Assembly: GCA_017518105.1 (NCBI GenBank)
Contig: JAFWWC010000043.1
Span: 1 to 47,285 of the forward strand
Reading direction: 5' to 3'
From: Selenomonadaceae bacterium
GTDB lineage: Bacteria > Bacillota > Negativicutes > Selenomonadales > Selenomonadaceae
DNA: 47,285 nucleotides
Shown here: in pieces, positions 33,498-42,142 of the stretch
Layout: each line of letters starts with the position of its first letter
Numbering within the stretch: the first letter of the stretch is position 1
The notes under the pieces: model-generated
Told to the model about the DNA's origin: nothing
The model's database searches: none
The model's input: the letters and a program-made list of their open reading frames with translations, nothing else
Translations under genes and position numbers: made by a program

Positions 33498-34610
33498 TTA
33501 TGGCGGCGTTATCTCCATGTGAATTCTATTCACGCCGCCGACGTGGGAGTAATCAAAAGTCTTCGCGTAGCCTTTTAAAATCTTCAAGCTCCAATCGTCA
33601 TCGGAAGTTTTTTCTAGGAACGGATTATAACTCTTGCCGCCGCACATCAAAGACATCTCCAAAGTTTTTTTAGCCTCAACGTAGATGACTTCGAGTGCCA
33701 TAGAAATTTTATCGCCCGCAGCGTAGCAACCGTTCAGCATCTCAAAGATAATCTCCTCGCAACAGAGCTGGAGACGTTGGGAGTATCTTGCGTTGAGTCC
33801 GTATTTTTCGGCGAAGGTTATAATCTTCCCTTGCATAGCCAGCAAGTCGAAATTCCGCGTGGAAATATCGTAATGGAAAAATTTTTGTCGTCGGATAAAA
33901 GCTATGGTCTTGGGGCGTTTGGGGGCGTCGAAAATTTCAGCGGGCGTGCCTTGCTCGTAAATCTCTCCGTCTGCGAAGAATAAAATTCTGTCAGCGACTT
34001 CGCGAGCAAAATTCATCTCGTGCGTTACGATTAGCATAGTCAAATCGCGTTTGGCGAGCATACGAATAACGGCGAGGACTTCACCGACCATCGTCGGGTC
34101 AAGTGCACTTGTCGGCTCGTCAAAGAGCAAAATTTCTGGTTCCATCATCATTGCGCGAACGATTGCCGCCCGCTGTTGTTGACCACCGCTCATCTCGTCG
34201 GGATAAGAAAACATTTTCTCCAACAATCCCACGCGCTCGAAAAGTTTTTTAGCCTTGTCGTATGCTTTCTGCTTTGAAAGTCCTTTAAGCTCCACGGGGG
34301 CGGCGATTGCGTTTTCGATTGCCGTTAAGCCGTCAAAGAGATTGAACGATTGGAAGATCATTCCGACCTTTTGTCGCACCTCTTCAAGCTTGCAACCCGC
34401 CGCCGTAATGTCTTGTCCCATGAAGAAAATTTTCCCTGCCGTCGGTCGTTCCAAGCCGTTTAGCATTCTTAGGAAGGTTGATTTACCCGTCCCCGACCCG
34501 CCGATTATCGAAATGACTTCGCCGCGTCGCACTTCCAAGTTAATATTTTTCAGCGGCACGACTTCGCCATATTCCTTCCGCAGATTTTCTACACGCAATA
34601 TGACGTTCAT
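33498..34610 (-). CDS. Polar amino-acid ABC transporter ATPase with RsbW-like C-terminal domain
   Basis: Residues 1-245 are a GlnQ/HisP-type ATPase: Walker A GGSGTGKST (37-45), Q-loop FQSFN, signature MSGGQQQR (140-147), Walker B ILLFDEPTSALD and switch H197. GlnQ proteins usually end near 245. The extra 246-370 resembles an anti-sigma HATPase fold: EEIIFEML (285-292) lines up with the N-box and SLKILKGYAKTFDYS then GVNRIHMEI with the C-terminal strand pattern. The N-box Asn is E290 and the G1 Asp is C323, so ATP binding there is unlikely. Overlaps the permease fusion gene by ATGA. Confidence 0.83.
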   Translation of the reverse strand: MNVILRVENLRKEYGEVVPLKNINLEVRRGEVISIIGGSGTGKSTFLRMLNGLERPTAGKIFFMGQDITAAGCKLEEVRQKVGMIFQSFNLFDGLTAIENAIAAPVELKGLSKQKAYDKAKKLFERVGLLEKMFSYPDEMSGGQQQRAAIVRAMMMEPEILLFDEPTSALDPTMVGEVLAVIRMLAKRDLTMLIVTHEMNFAREVADRILFFADGEIYEQGTPAEIFDAPKRPKTIAFIRRQKFFHYDISTRNFDLLAMQGKIITFAEKYGLNARYSQRLQLCCEEIIFEMLNGCYAAGDKISMALEVIYVEAKKTLEMSLMCGGKSYNPFLEKTSDDDWSLKILKGYAKTFDYSHVGGVNRIHMEITPP

Positions 34611-36094
34611 AACTTCACGCCCTTCAAAATCTTTTCGCGGCTCCGATTCTTTGGATTGATTCGCCGCGCCGTCCAGTCGGTTATCATAAGCAACAGCCGC
34701 GACAGCACGAGATAGACGATTGTAATTGTGATTATAGGAATGAAGGCGTCGTAGGTTCGGGCGCGAATCAGATCCGCCATCCTCGTTAAGTCTTGCACGG
34801 CAATATATCCGACGATTGCTGTTTCCATTAAAGTGATATTCAGCGCGACTTGATATTGGCTGAAGAGATTTCTGACTATCTGCGGCAAGATAAATTTCAC
34901 GAACGCCCGCCGCTCCGAGAATCCCAGCGATAATGCCGCCTCCGTTTGTCCACGTGCAATGTTTTGTGCGCCGTCCTTGAGCAGGGCAAAAACCGTAATG
35001 CTTAGCACGATTGAAAACACGACGACGGCAGTAATGCTCGCGGGCAAGTTGACGGAGCTAAAGACCGTGTAGTAAAAAAACAATAGCATGACCATTGTCG
35101 GCACGCCCTGCAATGTCCGATGAATCGCGTCGATGATGTAGTTGACGCGACGATTGCCCTCACGGTAAATCATGTACACCGCAAAGGAGAGCAACGTCCC
35201 GAAGACTATAGAGGCAATCGTTATCGTTAAAGTTATGCTCGCGCCTTCAAGAATCATTTTCCAGCGGTCTTCGTCGATTAGCGAAGTTTTGATTCTGCCC
35301 GCCAAAGTCGTATCGCTTGAAGTTTTGGAGTTAATCACGGCGACAGTCTGCTCAACGTCAATCGGTTTGGCAAATAACATACTCTTTTGGCGTTCTGGCA
35401 AAATTTCAATCCCGTCCATGCCGACATCAACTTTTCCGAGCGTCACGTTAGTAAGCATCGTCTCAAAGACATCCATTTTAATTTCGTAGTCGTAGCCATA
35501 AGCCGCGCAAAATTTATCGATAAGCTCGACTTCAAAGCCGACTACTTGCCTTTCGCGAAGATAGTCAAAAGGCGAGTTTTGAGCGTCCGTGCAAATTTTC
35601 AAAGTGCCGTTCTCGCCCGAAAGGTTTGATTTCGTAAAAGTTCGTTTGCTCTCGTCACTTTGGAGCCACTTAGTTTTCAGTGCGTCAAGTTCGCCGTTCG
35701 CCTCGACTTGTGAAATAAATTCGTTCATTTGGTTGCAGAGTTTTTGTCCGCGCTCGTTCTTCGGGAAGATATAGGAAATTGGCACGTCGCCGAGGGATTG
35801 CGGCAGATAATCTACGTCGACGCCCTCGAATTTCAGATTATCAACATAAGCTTTGCCGAGAACGAAGGCGTCAATTTTATGTTGCTTGAGGTTTTGAATG
35901 AGGTCGCTGATGAAATCCAGTCCAACGAATTGAGCTTCGGGCAAAACTTCTCGCGCTTTAATTTCATAAGCACCTCCTGGCCACGCACCGATTCTAGCAG
36001 TCTTCAAGTCGTCGATTGAATTTATCTGCTTGCCCTCAACGCCGCAACCCGTTATCAGTAATGCCGCACATATTATCAGCAGAATTTTTTTCAT
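34607..36094 (-). CDS. Amino-acid ABC transporter: permuted substrate-binding domain fused to permease
   Basis: Lipoprotein signal with C17 (LLITGC). Residues 24-147 match the second half of an SBP_bac_3 domain (INSIDDLKTARIG to ANGELDALKTKWLQ); residues 161-252 match the first half (NGTLKICTDAQNSPFDY to ILPERQKSMLFAKPI). The halves are thus in reverse order. Residues 280-480 are a HisM/GlnP-type permease with the EAA-type loop TEAALSLGFSERRAFVKFILP. Works with the ATPase encoded next. Binding protein and permease in one chain fixes the receptor at the membrane. Ligand unknown. Confidence 0.85.
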   Translation of the reverse strand: MKKILLIICAALLITGCGVEGKQINSIDDLKTARIGAWPGGAYEIKAREVLPEAQFVGLDFISDLIQNLKQHKIDAFVLGKAYVDNLKFEGVDVDYLPQSLGDVPISYIFPKNERGQKLCNQMNEFISQVEANGELDALKTKWLQSDESKRTFTKSNLSGENGTLKICTDAQNSPFDYLRERQVVGFEVELIDKFCAAYGYDYEIKMDVFETMLTNVTLGKVDVGMDGIEILPERQKSMLFAKPIDVEQTVAVINSKTSSDTTLAGRIKTSLIDEDRWKMILEGASITLTITIASIVFGTLLSFAVYMIYREGNRRVNYIIDAIHRTLQGVPTMVMLLFFYYTVFSSVNLPASITAVVVFSIVLSITVFALLKDGAQNIARGQTEAALSLGFSERRAFVKFILPQIVRNLFSQYQVALNITLMETAIVGYIAVQDLTRMADLIRARTYDAFIPIITITIVYLVLSRLLLMITDWTARRINPKNRSREKILKGVKL

Positions 36095-37023
36095 TGAGCA
36101 CCTTTATAACGTCGCATGACTTGTTCCAAGGACTTCACGCCCGCCACGGCTCCGACTTCCTCTACTGAACAACTAGCCACCGCGCAAGCAAATCGTCCGC
36201 ACTCGGCAAGCGTCCAACCTTCCGACAACGCCCATAGGAAACCAGCCGCAAAGCAATCGCCCGCGCCCGTCGTGTCGATGACTTTATCAACAGCGCAAGC
36301 GGGAACTTCAATTTGCGTGGAATTCGTAGCGATGATACAACCTTTGCCGCCGCGTTTGACGACTGCACACTTTAGCCCGTGACTTAGCAACGCCGTAATG
36401 TTCTTATGAACGTCATCGCTGCCAGTCAATGTCGCAAGCTCCGACTCGTTCGGGAAAAAGTAATCGACGCAAGACAACAGCCCCGATAAGTCTTCCAAAG
36501 TCTCGCCGTTCTTAGGAGACTTCATATCGATTGCTAACGTCCGTCCGCTCGCCTTGATTCGCTTAAAGATTTTTTCCATTGCCGGCACATCTAGCGCATA
36601 AGATATAAACATGCTCGCGAAGGAAACGATTTGCGCCATATGGTCGACGTGCGGGAGAATGTCCGCCGCCTCGAAATTACGCATTGTGCATTTGGAATTC
36701 GTCAGGAACCGACGCTCGCCGCTCTTGTCAACCAAAGCAATGCTGATACCCGTCGCCATGCCTGCCGCCACCTTGACGCACTCGACGGACAAATTATTTT
36801 CCTCAGCGTAGTTTAGAACTCTGCGCCCCGCCTCATCGTCGCCGACTTTGCTAATCCATTGAACCTGCTTGCCGAGCCGACTGAGTACGACCGCCTCATT
36901 TAGTGCGTCGCCGCCGAAAGATATTTCTACGAAGTCCATCGGCGAAGACACCCGCGACAAAATTTTATCGTCGACAGCCCCCGCCAAGACATCAATCACG
37001 CCCGGTCCGATTATCGAAATCAT
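36091..37023 (-). CDS. PfkB-family sugar/nucleoside kinase
   Basis: Ribokinase-like fold, 310 residues: GGDALNEAVVLSRLG (substrate side, GG motif), FPNESELATLTG, and the ATP/anion-hole motif DTTGAGDCFAAGFLWAL (near 245-261) with its catalytic Asp. Substrate unknown: ribokinase, fructokinase and adenosine-kinase types look alike at this level. ATG at 37023 with GGGAG 9 bases upstream. Heads an operon with the amino-acid ABC genes (ATGA overlap), an unusual pairing. Confidence 0.87.
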   Translation of the reverse strand: MISIIGPGVIDVLAGAVDDKILSRVSSPMDFVEISFGGDALNEAVVLSRLGKQVQWISKVGDDEAGRRVLNYAEENNLSVECVKVAAGMATGISIALVDKSGERRFLTNSKCTMRNFEAADILPHVDHMAQIVSFASMFISYALDVPAMEKIFKRIKASGRTLAIDMKSPKNGETLEDLSGLLSCVDYFFPNESELATLTGSDDVHKNITALLSHGLKCAVVKRGGKGCIIATNSTQIEVPACAVDKVIDTTGAGDCFAAGFLWALSEGWTLAECGRFACAVASCSVEEVGAVAGVKSLEQVMRRYKGAQ

Positions 37024-37052
37024 CAAGCCTCACTCCCGAAAAGTTTTCTTGC

Positions 37053-37081
37053 AGTTTAGCCGCCGCCGCCGAAATTTTCAA
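37053..37081 (-). promoter_or_regulatory. Possible promoter of the PfkB-ABC operon
   Basis: On the minus strand TTGAAA, 17 bases of GC-rich spacer, TAAACT. The -35 box shares four of six positions with the consensus. Confidence 0.35.
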
Positions 37082-37088
37082 GCGGGCG

Positions 37089-37117
37089 TTGTGACTTTTA
37101 TAACTGTGTGGTAAAAT
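37089..37117 (+). promoter_or_regulatory. Promoter of the crp-ccmABC-lptA operon
   Basis: TTGTGA at 37089-37094 and TAAAAT at 37112-37117, 17 bases apart. TGTGA in the -35 box resembles a CRP half-site, which would fit autoregulation, but no convincing second half-site is seen. A TATAAT at 37127-37132 is an alternative -10 with a poor -35. Confidence 0.5.
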
Positions 37118-37162
37118 TCGGCGTGCTATAATCGGAAAAATTTTTATGGGAGGTGAGCGGCG

Positions 37163-37828
37163 TTGACTGGTGAAGAATTGCGCGGCGTTCCGCTCTTTAA
37201 AGATTTGTTGCCGGACGAGATTGAGAAGTTCGTTAAGTTCACAGGGACGACGGTCAAACGTTATCCACGTGGCGAAAGAGTCCTTGAGGCGTTCGCGCCC
37301 AATGCCAACATCGGAATCATCGTAAGCGGCGAGGCTCAAATCCTTTCACTCGACAGGCTCGGCAATGAAACCGTCGGGCACTCAATCGAAAGCGGCGCAA
37401 TGTTCGGAACGGTCTCGGCTATCCTCGGCGAAGACTTAATCGCAACGAGTGTTCAGCTCACAACCGAAGCCGTAATTTTGTGGGTGCCGTATCGGTCGCT
37501 ACTTATTGCCGGACCAAAGCTCGGACGCATGCACGGTATCGTTATGAAGAACTTATTGGAGACGTTTAGCCGCAAAAACGTCCTGATGATGCAAAAGGTC
37601 GAACTCCTCAGCCAAAAGACTCTGCGCGAACGAATGATTTTATATCTGCTGCAACGTGAACGCCGGCAAGGTTCGGAACGCGTGCGGGTGCCAGGGCGGG
37701 TTCAGCTTGCTAAGGAGTTGGAATGTAATCGTTCGGCATTGACGCGGGAAATTGCGCAAATGCAGGCGGACGGGCTAGTTGAGTGCGGCGAACGGTGGAT
37801 GCGACTCAATAAGGATATGATTCAGTGA
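37163..37828 (+). CDS. Crp/Fnr-family transcription regulator
   Basis: 221 residues: an N-terminal cyclic-nucleotide-binding-type beta barrel (about 10-120; VPLFKDLLPDEIEKF, GEAQILSLDRLGNE), a dimer helix and a C-terminal helix-turn-helix (RVQLAKELECNRSALTREIAQMQADGLVE, 175-205). The FNR-type N-terminal Fe-S cysteines are absent. TTG start with GGGAGGTG upstream. As first gene of the ccm operon it probably controls cytochrome c maturation in response to an unknown effector. Confidence 0.9.
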   Translation: MTGEELRGVPLFKDLLPDEIEKFVKFTGTTVKRYPRGERVLEAFAPNANIGIIVSGEAQILSLDRLGNETVGHSIESGAMFGTVSAILGEDLIATSVQLTTEAVILWVPYRSLLIAGPKLGRMHGIVMKNLLETFSRKNVLMMQKVELLSQKTLRERMILYLLQRERRQGSERVRVPGRVQLAKELECNRSALTREIAQMQADGLVECGERWMRLNKDMIQ

Positions 37829-38412
37829 TTGCCTTCGACGACGTGAACTTGAGCTTTGGACGGCGTGCGCTGTTCAGCAATGTGACATTGACTCTGCGCG
37901 GCGGAAGGGTTATCGGCATAACGGGCGCGAACGGTGCGGGCAAGTCGACTTTCCTTAAGTTAGCTGGGAAAATCCTTCGACCTGACGGCGGAGAAGTCCG
38001 TTTGCCGGAAGGTAAAACGATAGCCGCCCTGTCGCCCGAAATGAAAATCTATGACACGTTGACGGCGCGAGAGAATCTATCCTTCTTCGCTAGGCTACGA
38101 GGCAAGACATTAACCGCTGAAGAGATTATCGGACTCGGTGAACGCGTCGGGCTTGACCTTGAGACTTTCGGCGACGTTCGCGCAGAAAATTTTTCGACGG
38201 GCATGAGACAACGCTTGAAGTTCGCAATCCTCTTGAGTGTCGACGCGGATATTTGGCTCCTTGACGAACCGACCGCCAATCTTGACGACGACGGACGCAA
38301 GAAAATCTTTCACGAGGTGCGCGGCGCGAAGGCTAATAAGATTATCCTGCTTGCCACGAACGATAAAGCGGAGGTTGCCCTGTGCGATGAGATTATCAAG
38401 CTTCCTCTTTGA
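37825..38412 (+). CDS. ccmA: Cytochrome c maturation ATPase CcmA
   Basis: ATPase of the CcmABC complex that releases haem loaded CcmE in system I cytochrome c assembly. 195 residues, short ABC ATPase: Walker A GANGAGKST, signature FSTGMRQRLKFA, Walker B IWLLDEPTANLD, and H-loop position occupied by N (LLATND) rather than His, a feature to note. GTG start overlapping the regulator's stop (GTGA), and its 3' end overlaps ccmB by 26 bases. Confidence 0.9.
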   Translation: MIAFDDVNLSFGRRALFSNVTLTLRGGRVIGITGANGAGKSTFLKLAGKILRPDGGEVRLPEGKTIAALSPEMKIYDTLTARENLSFFARLRGKTLTAEEIIGLGERVGLDLETFGDVRAENFSTGMRQRLKFAILLSVDADIWLLDEPTANLDDDGRKKIFHEVRGAKANKIILLATNDKAEVALCDEIIKLPL

Positions 38413-39052
38413 ACAAGTCGCGGCTATTCTGCGGAAGGATTTCCTAATCGGGTTGCGGAGGAGGGCGACGTTCGCGGCGATGATGATGTTCGCCTTAACT
38501 GCCGTGGCGAGTTTAAGCCTATCGACTGGCGGGGCATTCGTCGAGCCGAAGTTCTTAGCGGCATTGCTCTGGGTCGTGATATTCTTCGCGGCGAGCGCGG
38601 GCATTGCGGGCACCTTCGACGACGAGGCGCAAGCGGGAACCCTGCCGACCCTCAAGCTTTACGCCGACGCTCAAGCAATCCTCTTCGGCAAAATGCTGTA
38701 CGTTTTCTTGTCGCTGACTATGCTGACGATTTTTATCCTGCCGATATTCTTAATCCTGTTCGATGTCGCCGTTGAAAATTTTCCCTTGCTTAGCCTAACG
38801 ATACTGCTCGGACTGATTGGAATTGCGGCGGCGGGCACGTTGACGGCGGCTATCACGACTTCAGCGACAGTCAAAGGCGGGCTGTTCCCAATCCTGCTCT
38901 TCCCGATAACGTTGCCGATATTCTTGCCCGCGATAGCTTTAACGGAGCAATCCTTCACGGGCGGCGCGGGCGATGCGAGTTCGCTAATCGTGGTGGCGGC
39001 GTTCGATGCGATTTTAATCTTGGCTAGTTCAATCCTTTACGATTACTTGTGA
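38387..39052 (+). CDS. ccmB: Haem exporter membrane subunit CcmB
   Basis: Polytopic partner of CcmA, 221 residues, the family's standard length, with six hydrophobic segments and the N-terminal EQVAAILRKDFLIGLRRR and FVEPKFLAALLWVVIFFAA blocks. ATG at 38387 is in the tail of ccmA; the longer upstream frame is only ccmA read in another frame. The paired overlap implies coupled translation. Confidence 0.92.
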   Translation: MRLSSFLFEQVAAILRKDFLIGLRRRATFAAMMMFALTAVASLSLSTGGAFVEPKFLAALLWVVIFFAASAGIAGTFDDEAQAGTLPTLKLYADAQAILFGKMLYVFLSLTMLTIFILPIFLILFDVAVENFPLLSLTILLGLIGIAAAGTLTAAITTSATVKGGLFPILLFPITLPIFLPAIALTEQSFTGGAGDASSLIVVAAFDAILILASSILYDYL

Positions 39053-39058
39053 GGTATC

Positions 39059-39667
39059 ATGAATAAAATTTTAATCCTGCTGACGCTTGCGATAGGCGCG
39101 GCGATAATTTTTTTTGTGCCGCCGATAAAAGGCTTGGGCGAGGTGGCAAAAATTATTTTCTTCCACGTGCCGACGGCTTGGGTCTCGGTCATTGCGTTTT
39201 TTGCCAGCGCGTTCTTCGCGGCGAAATTTTTACGGACGTTTAATTTTTCCTTCGATAAGCTAAGCGAGCGAGCGGCACGATTGGGATTCGTCTTCGTGCT
39301 GTTGTCGACGATAAGCGGGGCAATCTTCAGCAAGCTGACTTGGGGTGCGTATTGGAATTGGGATCCGCGGCAGACGACAATATTTGTACTGATTCTGATT
39401 TACGGGGCGTACTTGACGTTGCGGGCGGCAGTCTCCGACGAAAAGACGCGGGCTAAGGTCTCGGCGGTCTATTCGCTCTTAAGCGTCTTAACAGTTCCGT
39501 TCCTAGTCTTCATAATCCCGCGAATGTATTTTTCCTTGCACCCGTCGCCCGTGCTGAACTCAAGCGGACGTATCGAAATGGATTCAATCGTCTTGGTCGT
39601 ACTGATTGCCGCTGTAGTCGACGCAACTTTAATCTTCGTTCAACTGATGAGGAGGGAAATATCATGA
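39059..39667 (+). CDS. ccmC: Haem-handling membrane protein CcmC
   Basis: Haem-handling integral protein (202 residues) that attaches haem to CcmE. It has the tryptophan-rich haem-binding motif WGAYWNWDPRQT near residue 95 and flanking histidines in FFHVPTAW and SLHPSPV. Six hydrophobic segments. Shorter than the roughly 240-residue E. coli protein. ATGA overlap with the lptA-like gene. Confidence 0.93.
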   Translation: MNKILILLTLAIGAAIIFFVPPIKGLGEVAKIIFFHVPTAWVSVIAFFASAFFAAKFLRTFNFSFDKLSERAARLGFVFVLLSTISGAIFSKLTWGAYWNWDPRQTTIFVLILIYGAYLTLRAAVSDEKTRAKVSAVYSLLSVLTVPFLVFIIPRMYFSLHPSPVLNSSGRIEMDSIVLVVLIAAVVDATLIFVQLMRREIS

Positions 39668-40200
39668 GAGCTTTAAAAGTTATCGGGCTTGCCTTGCTGA
39701 TGATTTTCGTCGTGCAAGGAAGGACTTCAGCGGAGATGCCTGAGATTTCAGCGGACGAAACTTACTTTGATGTTTTTAAGGGGGCTTACGTCCTCAAAGG
39801 CAATGTGCATGTTTCGGTAGACAATCACGGCTTTAGGGCGATAGTCACAGCGGACGAGGGGATTGTCAGCGTCGTCAAGCAAAAATGTTGGGCGACTGGC
39901 AATGTAAAGCTCACGCAGGACGATATAACTTTTAGCTGCGAACGCGCTTATATGCAGTGGCAAATGAAGACCGCTACCGTCACGGGCAAGATTGCGTTTA
40001 AAAATAAAAAAAGTGTCGCGATAACCTCGGACACGGCAGTATTTAATTGGCAGGATAAAATCGTTGACTTCTACGGCAAAGTCAAGCTAAACGGTCAAGA
40101 CTATCAGCACGTGAAATATAACGTCGTCGAAGACAAAATCCTTGCACGGGACAAGACCTTTAACGCACCAAAGATTGTCATTCCGTCTGCTGAGGAGTGA
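39664..40200 (+). CDS. LptA/OstA-like periplasmic LPS-transport protein
   Basis: 178 residues: signal peptide (1-23, ending TSA-E) and an OstA-type beta-jellyroll with repeated strands (ISADETYFDVFKGAYVLKGNV, ITADEG, GNVKLTQDDITFSCERA, GKVKLNG). These bridge the inner and outer membranes with LPS in diderms. Its presence supports an outer membrane. Coupled to ccmC; converges with yqhQ, overlapping by 23 bases at the 3' ends. Confidence 0.82.
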   Translation: MRALKVIGLALLMIFVVQGRTSAEMPEISADETYFDVFKGAYVLKGNVHVSVDNHGFRAIVTADEGIVSVVKQKCWATGNVKLTQDDITFSCERAYMQWQMKTATVTGKIAFKNKKSVAITSDTAVFNWQDKIVDFYGKVKLNGQDYQHVKYNVVEDKILARDKTFNAPKIVIPSAEE

Positions 40201-41041
40201 CAGCCTCCAGAGACTTTATCGCGACCTCAATCATTGAATCATCTGGCTCGCGGGTCGTTAGGTATTGAAGCCACAGCCCTGGCAACGTCGCTAGCTTGAC
40301 GAACGAATTTTGCGAACAGGCGGAGAATCGGATTATCTCATAGGACAGCCCTGCCACCACCGGCAACAAGATTATCCGCGAAAGAATTCTTATCCACAGT
40401 TCCGGCCAGCCGAGGAACGCGAACACGAAGATACTAACCAACATGACGATTAATAGGAAAGCAGTTCCGCACCTGGGATGTAGGCGCGGAAATTTTTTTA
40501 CGTTCTCGACGGTCAGCGGCAAGTCCGCCTCGTAGCAGAAGATTGTTTTATGTTCCGCCCCGTGATATTGGAAGACGCGTTGAATGTCCTTCATGCGGGA
40601 GATTGCGAACAGATACGCTAGGAAGATTATCAGCCGCAAAAATCCTTCCGCCAAATTTAAAATTATCGGGTCGTCGGTTAGCGTGTGGAAGAATTTCGCC
40701 GCAAAGGTCGGTATCGCCAAGAACAGCACGCACGCCAAGCCGATTGCCAAAAGTATCGTGCCGATTAATTCACGGTCGGTTAATTGCTCGTCCTCTTCGC
40801 CCGCCGCCTGTGCCGAGAACGATAACGACTTCATGCCCAATATCAGCGACTCGAACAGGCTGACGGCTCCGCGAAGGATTGGTAACTTCAGCACGGGGTA
40901 GCGTTCGGCAATCGACGTGACGGGCTTAACTTGAACATTTATATTGCCGCCGGGTTCTCGGACTGCCGTCGCCACCTTGCCGAAGCCACGCATCATCACG
41001 CCTTCTATCACCGCTTGCCCTCCGACGATTGGTTTATCCAT
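40178..41041 (-). CDS. DUF1385 (YqhQ-like) membrane protein
   Basis: 287 residues. N-terminal GGQAVIEGVMMRG signature, then several transmembrane segments and the conserved YHGAEHKTIFCYE and LHPRCGTAFLL blocks. The function of the family is unknown. Gene order rpmE-yqhQ is common in Firmicutes. ATG with AAGGAG upstream, downstream of the rpmE terminator. Confidence 0.9.
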   Translation of the reverse strand: MDKPIVGGQAVIEGVMMRGFGKVATAVREPGGNINVQVKPVTSIAERYPVLKLPILRGAVSLFESLILGMKSLSFSAQAAGEEDEQLTDRELIGTILLAIGLACVLFLAIPTFAAKFFHTLTDDPIILNLAEGFLRLIIFLAYLFAISRMKDIQRVFQYHGAEHKTIFCYEADLPLTVENVKKFPRLHPRCGTAFLLIVMLVSIFVFAFLGWPELWIRILSRIILLPVVAGLSYEIIRFSACSQNSFVKLATLPGLWLQYLTTREPDDSMIEVAIKSLEAVTPQQTE

Positions 41042-41054
41042 AAAAATTTCTCCT

Positions 41055-41096
41055 TAAAAACTAAAACAGACAGGGCACAATCGAGCACCCTGCCTG
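41055..41096 (-). terminator. Intrinsic terminator of rpmE
   Basis: On the minus strand CAGGCAGGGTGC, a 6-base loop and GTGCCCTGTCTG (12 pairs, three G-U), then TTTTAGTTTTT. Lies just after rpmE. Confidence 0.75.
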
Positions 41097-41106
41097 AAAA
41101 TCTTTC

Positions 41107-41307
41107 TTAGCCTTTCTTGTAGCGTTTGTTGAACTTTTCAATGCGCCCGCCCGCCTTAACGTCGCGTTGCCGACCAGTGAAGAACGGATGACATTTCGAG
41201 CAAACATCGACGCGCAGTTCCTTTTTGGTGGAGCCGGTCTTGAAAGTATTGCCGCAACCGCAAGTAACTGTCGCCTCGAAGTATTGCGGATGAATTTTTT
41301 CCTTCAT
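41107..41307 (-). CDS. rpmE: 50S ribosomal protein L31 (zinc-binding form)
   Basis: 66 residues. C16, C18, C36 and C39 (TCGCGNT and [11 protein letters not shown]) form the zinc site of the C+ type. The ATG at 41307 has GTGAGG before it; the frame's earlier GTG is not needed. Confidence 0.95.
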   Translation of the reverse strand: MKEKIHPQYFEATVTCGCGNTFKTGSTKKELRVDVCSKCHPFFTGRQRDVKAGGRIEKFNKRYKKG

Positions 41308-41324
41308 GCTTAGCACCTCACTTT

Positions 41325-42122
41325 CTATTTAATCCCCCAGACGACAAGCCGATTGTCGGGGGAAGTTGTTACGGGGTCTTCGGGCAGAACCTTCGCGTTT
41401 GGAATCATACTGGCGAATTCTTCTAGCGTGTAGCCGCTGTAGAGACCGTAGCTTGCGAAAAAGTCGCCGTCCCAAGTCACGTAGCCCGCCTTAGCCTTAG
41501 ATATAATCTTTTCAATGTACATATCCTGCACGGGTTTAGTAAGCTCGGAGAAGGCGTAATCGCTGATGAAGAAATCGCAGGGCGCGTCGTGATAAAGATG
41601 AGTGCCGTCAAGGTATCGAATGTCGCCTTTAACGTCTAGCACAGCCAGAAACTTTTCGGTGAGTGCAAGGACTTCGGGCAAGTCAACGAGATTGTATCGA
41701 GCAAGCGGCAGGGCTTTCATCAGAATCCTACACTGCCCGCCGTAGCCAACGCCGACTTCCGTCACGGTCTCAATCTTGCTTGCGTCGAAGAGCGAAATTA
41801 TATCTACGAGGACTTTGACATAACGGAGCGTCGTTGGTGAGCCGATAATCATCGAGCCTTCGGAATTGTATTCGGAGAGGAACGGATTGCCGACGGAATC
41901 ATTTTTCAGGAAGGAAAGCCAATCATCCTCCGAAAAATTCACGGGGCTTTTCAAGACGTATTCAAAGCACGCTTGCCCGACCTCCGGCGACATGTACTCA
42001 ACTACTCGCGTATAGACCGGGTGCCGCTTGAAATTCTTAAAAGCGTCCTCGTGCCGCGAGGCGAAGTAGCAGAACTCCGGATACCAATCATCATCGAAAA
42101 CACTCGTCCCGCCTATCACCAA
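41325..42122 (-). CDS. Putative sugar O-methyltransferase
   Basis: 265 residues. A SAM-binding motif [15 protein letters not shown] (near 118-132) and [10 protein letters not shown] (motif II) mark a class I methyltransferase; overall pattern resembles the putative sugar O-methyltransferase family found near polysaccharide genes. The start is uncertain (TTG at 42122 or the adjacent GTG at 42119). No neighbour explains its role. Confidence 0.7.
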   Translation of the reverse strand: MVIGGTSVFDDDWYPEFCYFASRHEDAFKNFKRHPVYTRVVEYMSPEVGQACFEYVLKSPVNFSEDDWLSFLKNDSVGNPFLSEYNSEGSMIIGSPTTLRYVKVLVDIISLFDASKIETVTEVGVGYGGQCRILMKALPLARYNLVDLPEVLALTEKFLAVLDVKGDIRYLDGTHLYHDAPCDFFISDYAFSELTKPVQDMYIEKIISKAKAGYVTWDGDFFASYGLYSGYTLEEFASMIPNAKVLPEDPVTTSPDNRLVVWGIK

Positions 42123-42142
42123 TCACCGCCCTTAAAAACAAG

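Noticed and set aside
37057..37075. CCG-rich microsatellite-like run upstream of the PfkB gene
   Set aside because: Only a short imperfect CCGCCGCCG run in the promoter spacer; too short to claim as a variable repeat.
38237..38386. 50-residue N-terminal extension of ccmB
   Set aside because: It is ccmA read in another frame; CcmB of 221 residues matches the usual length.
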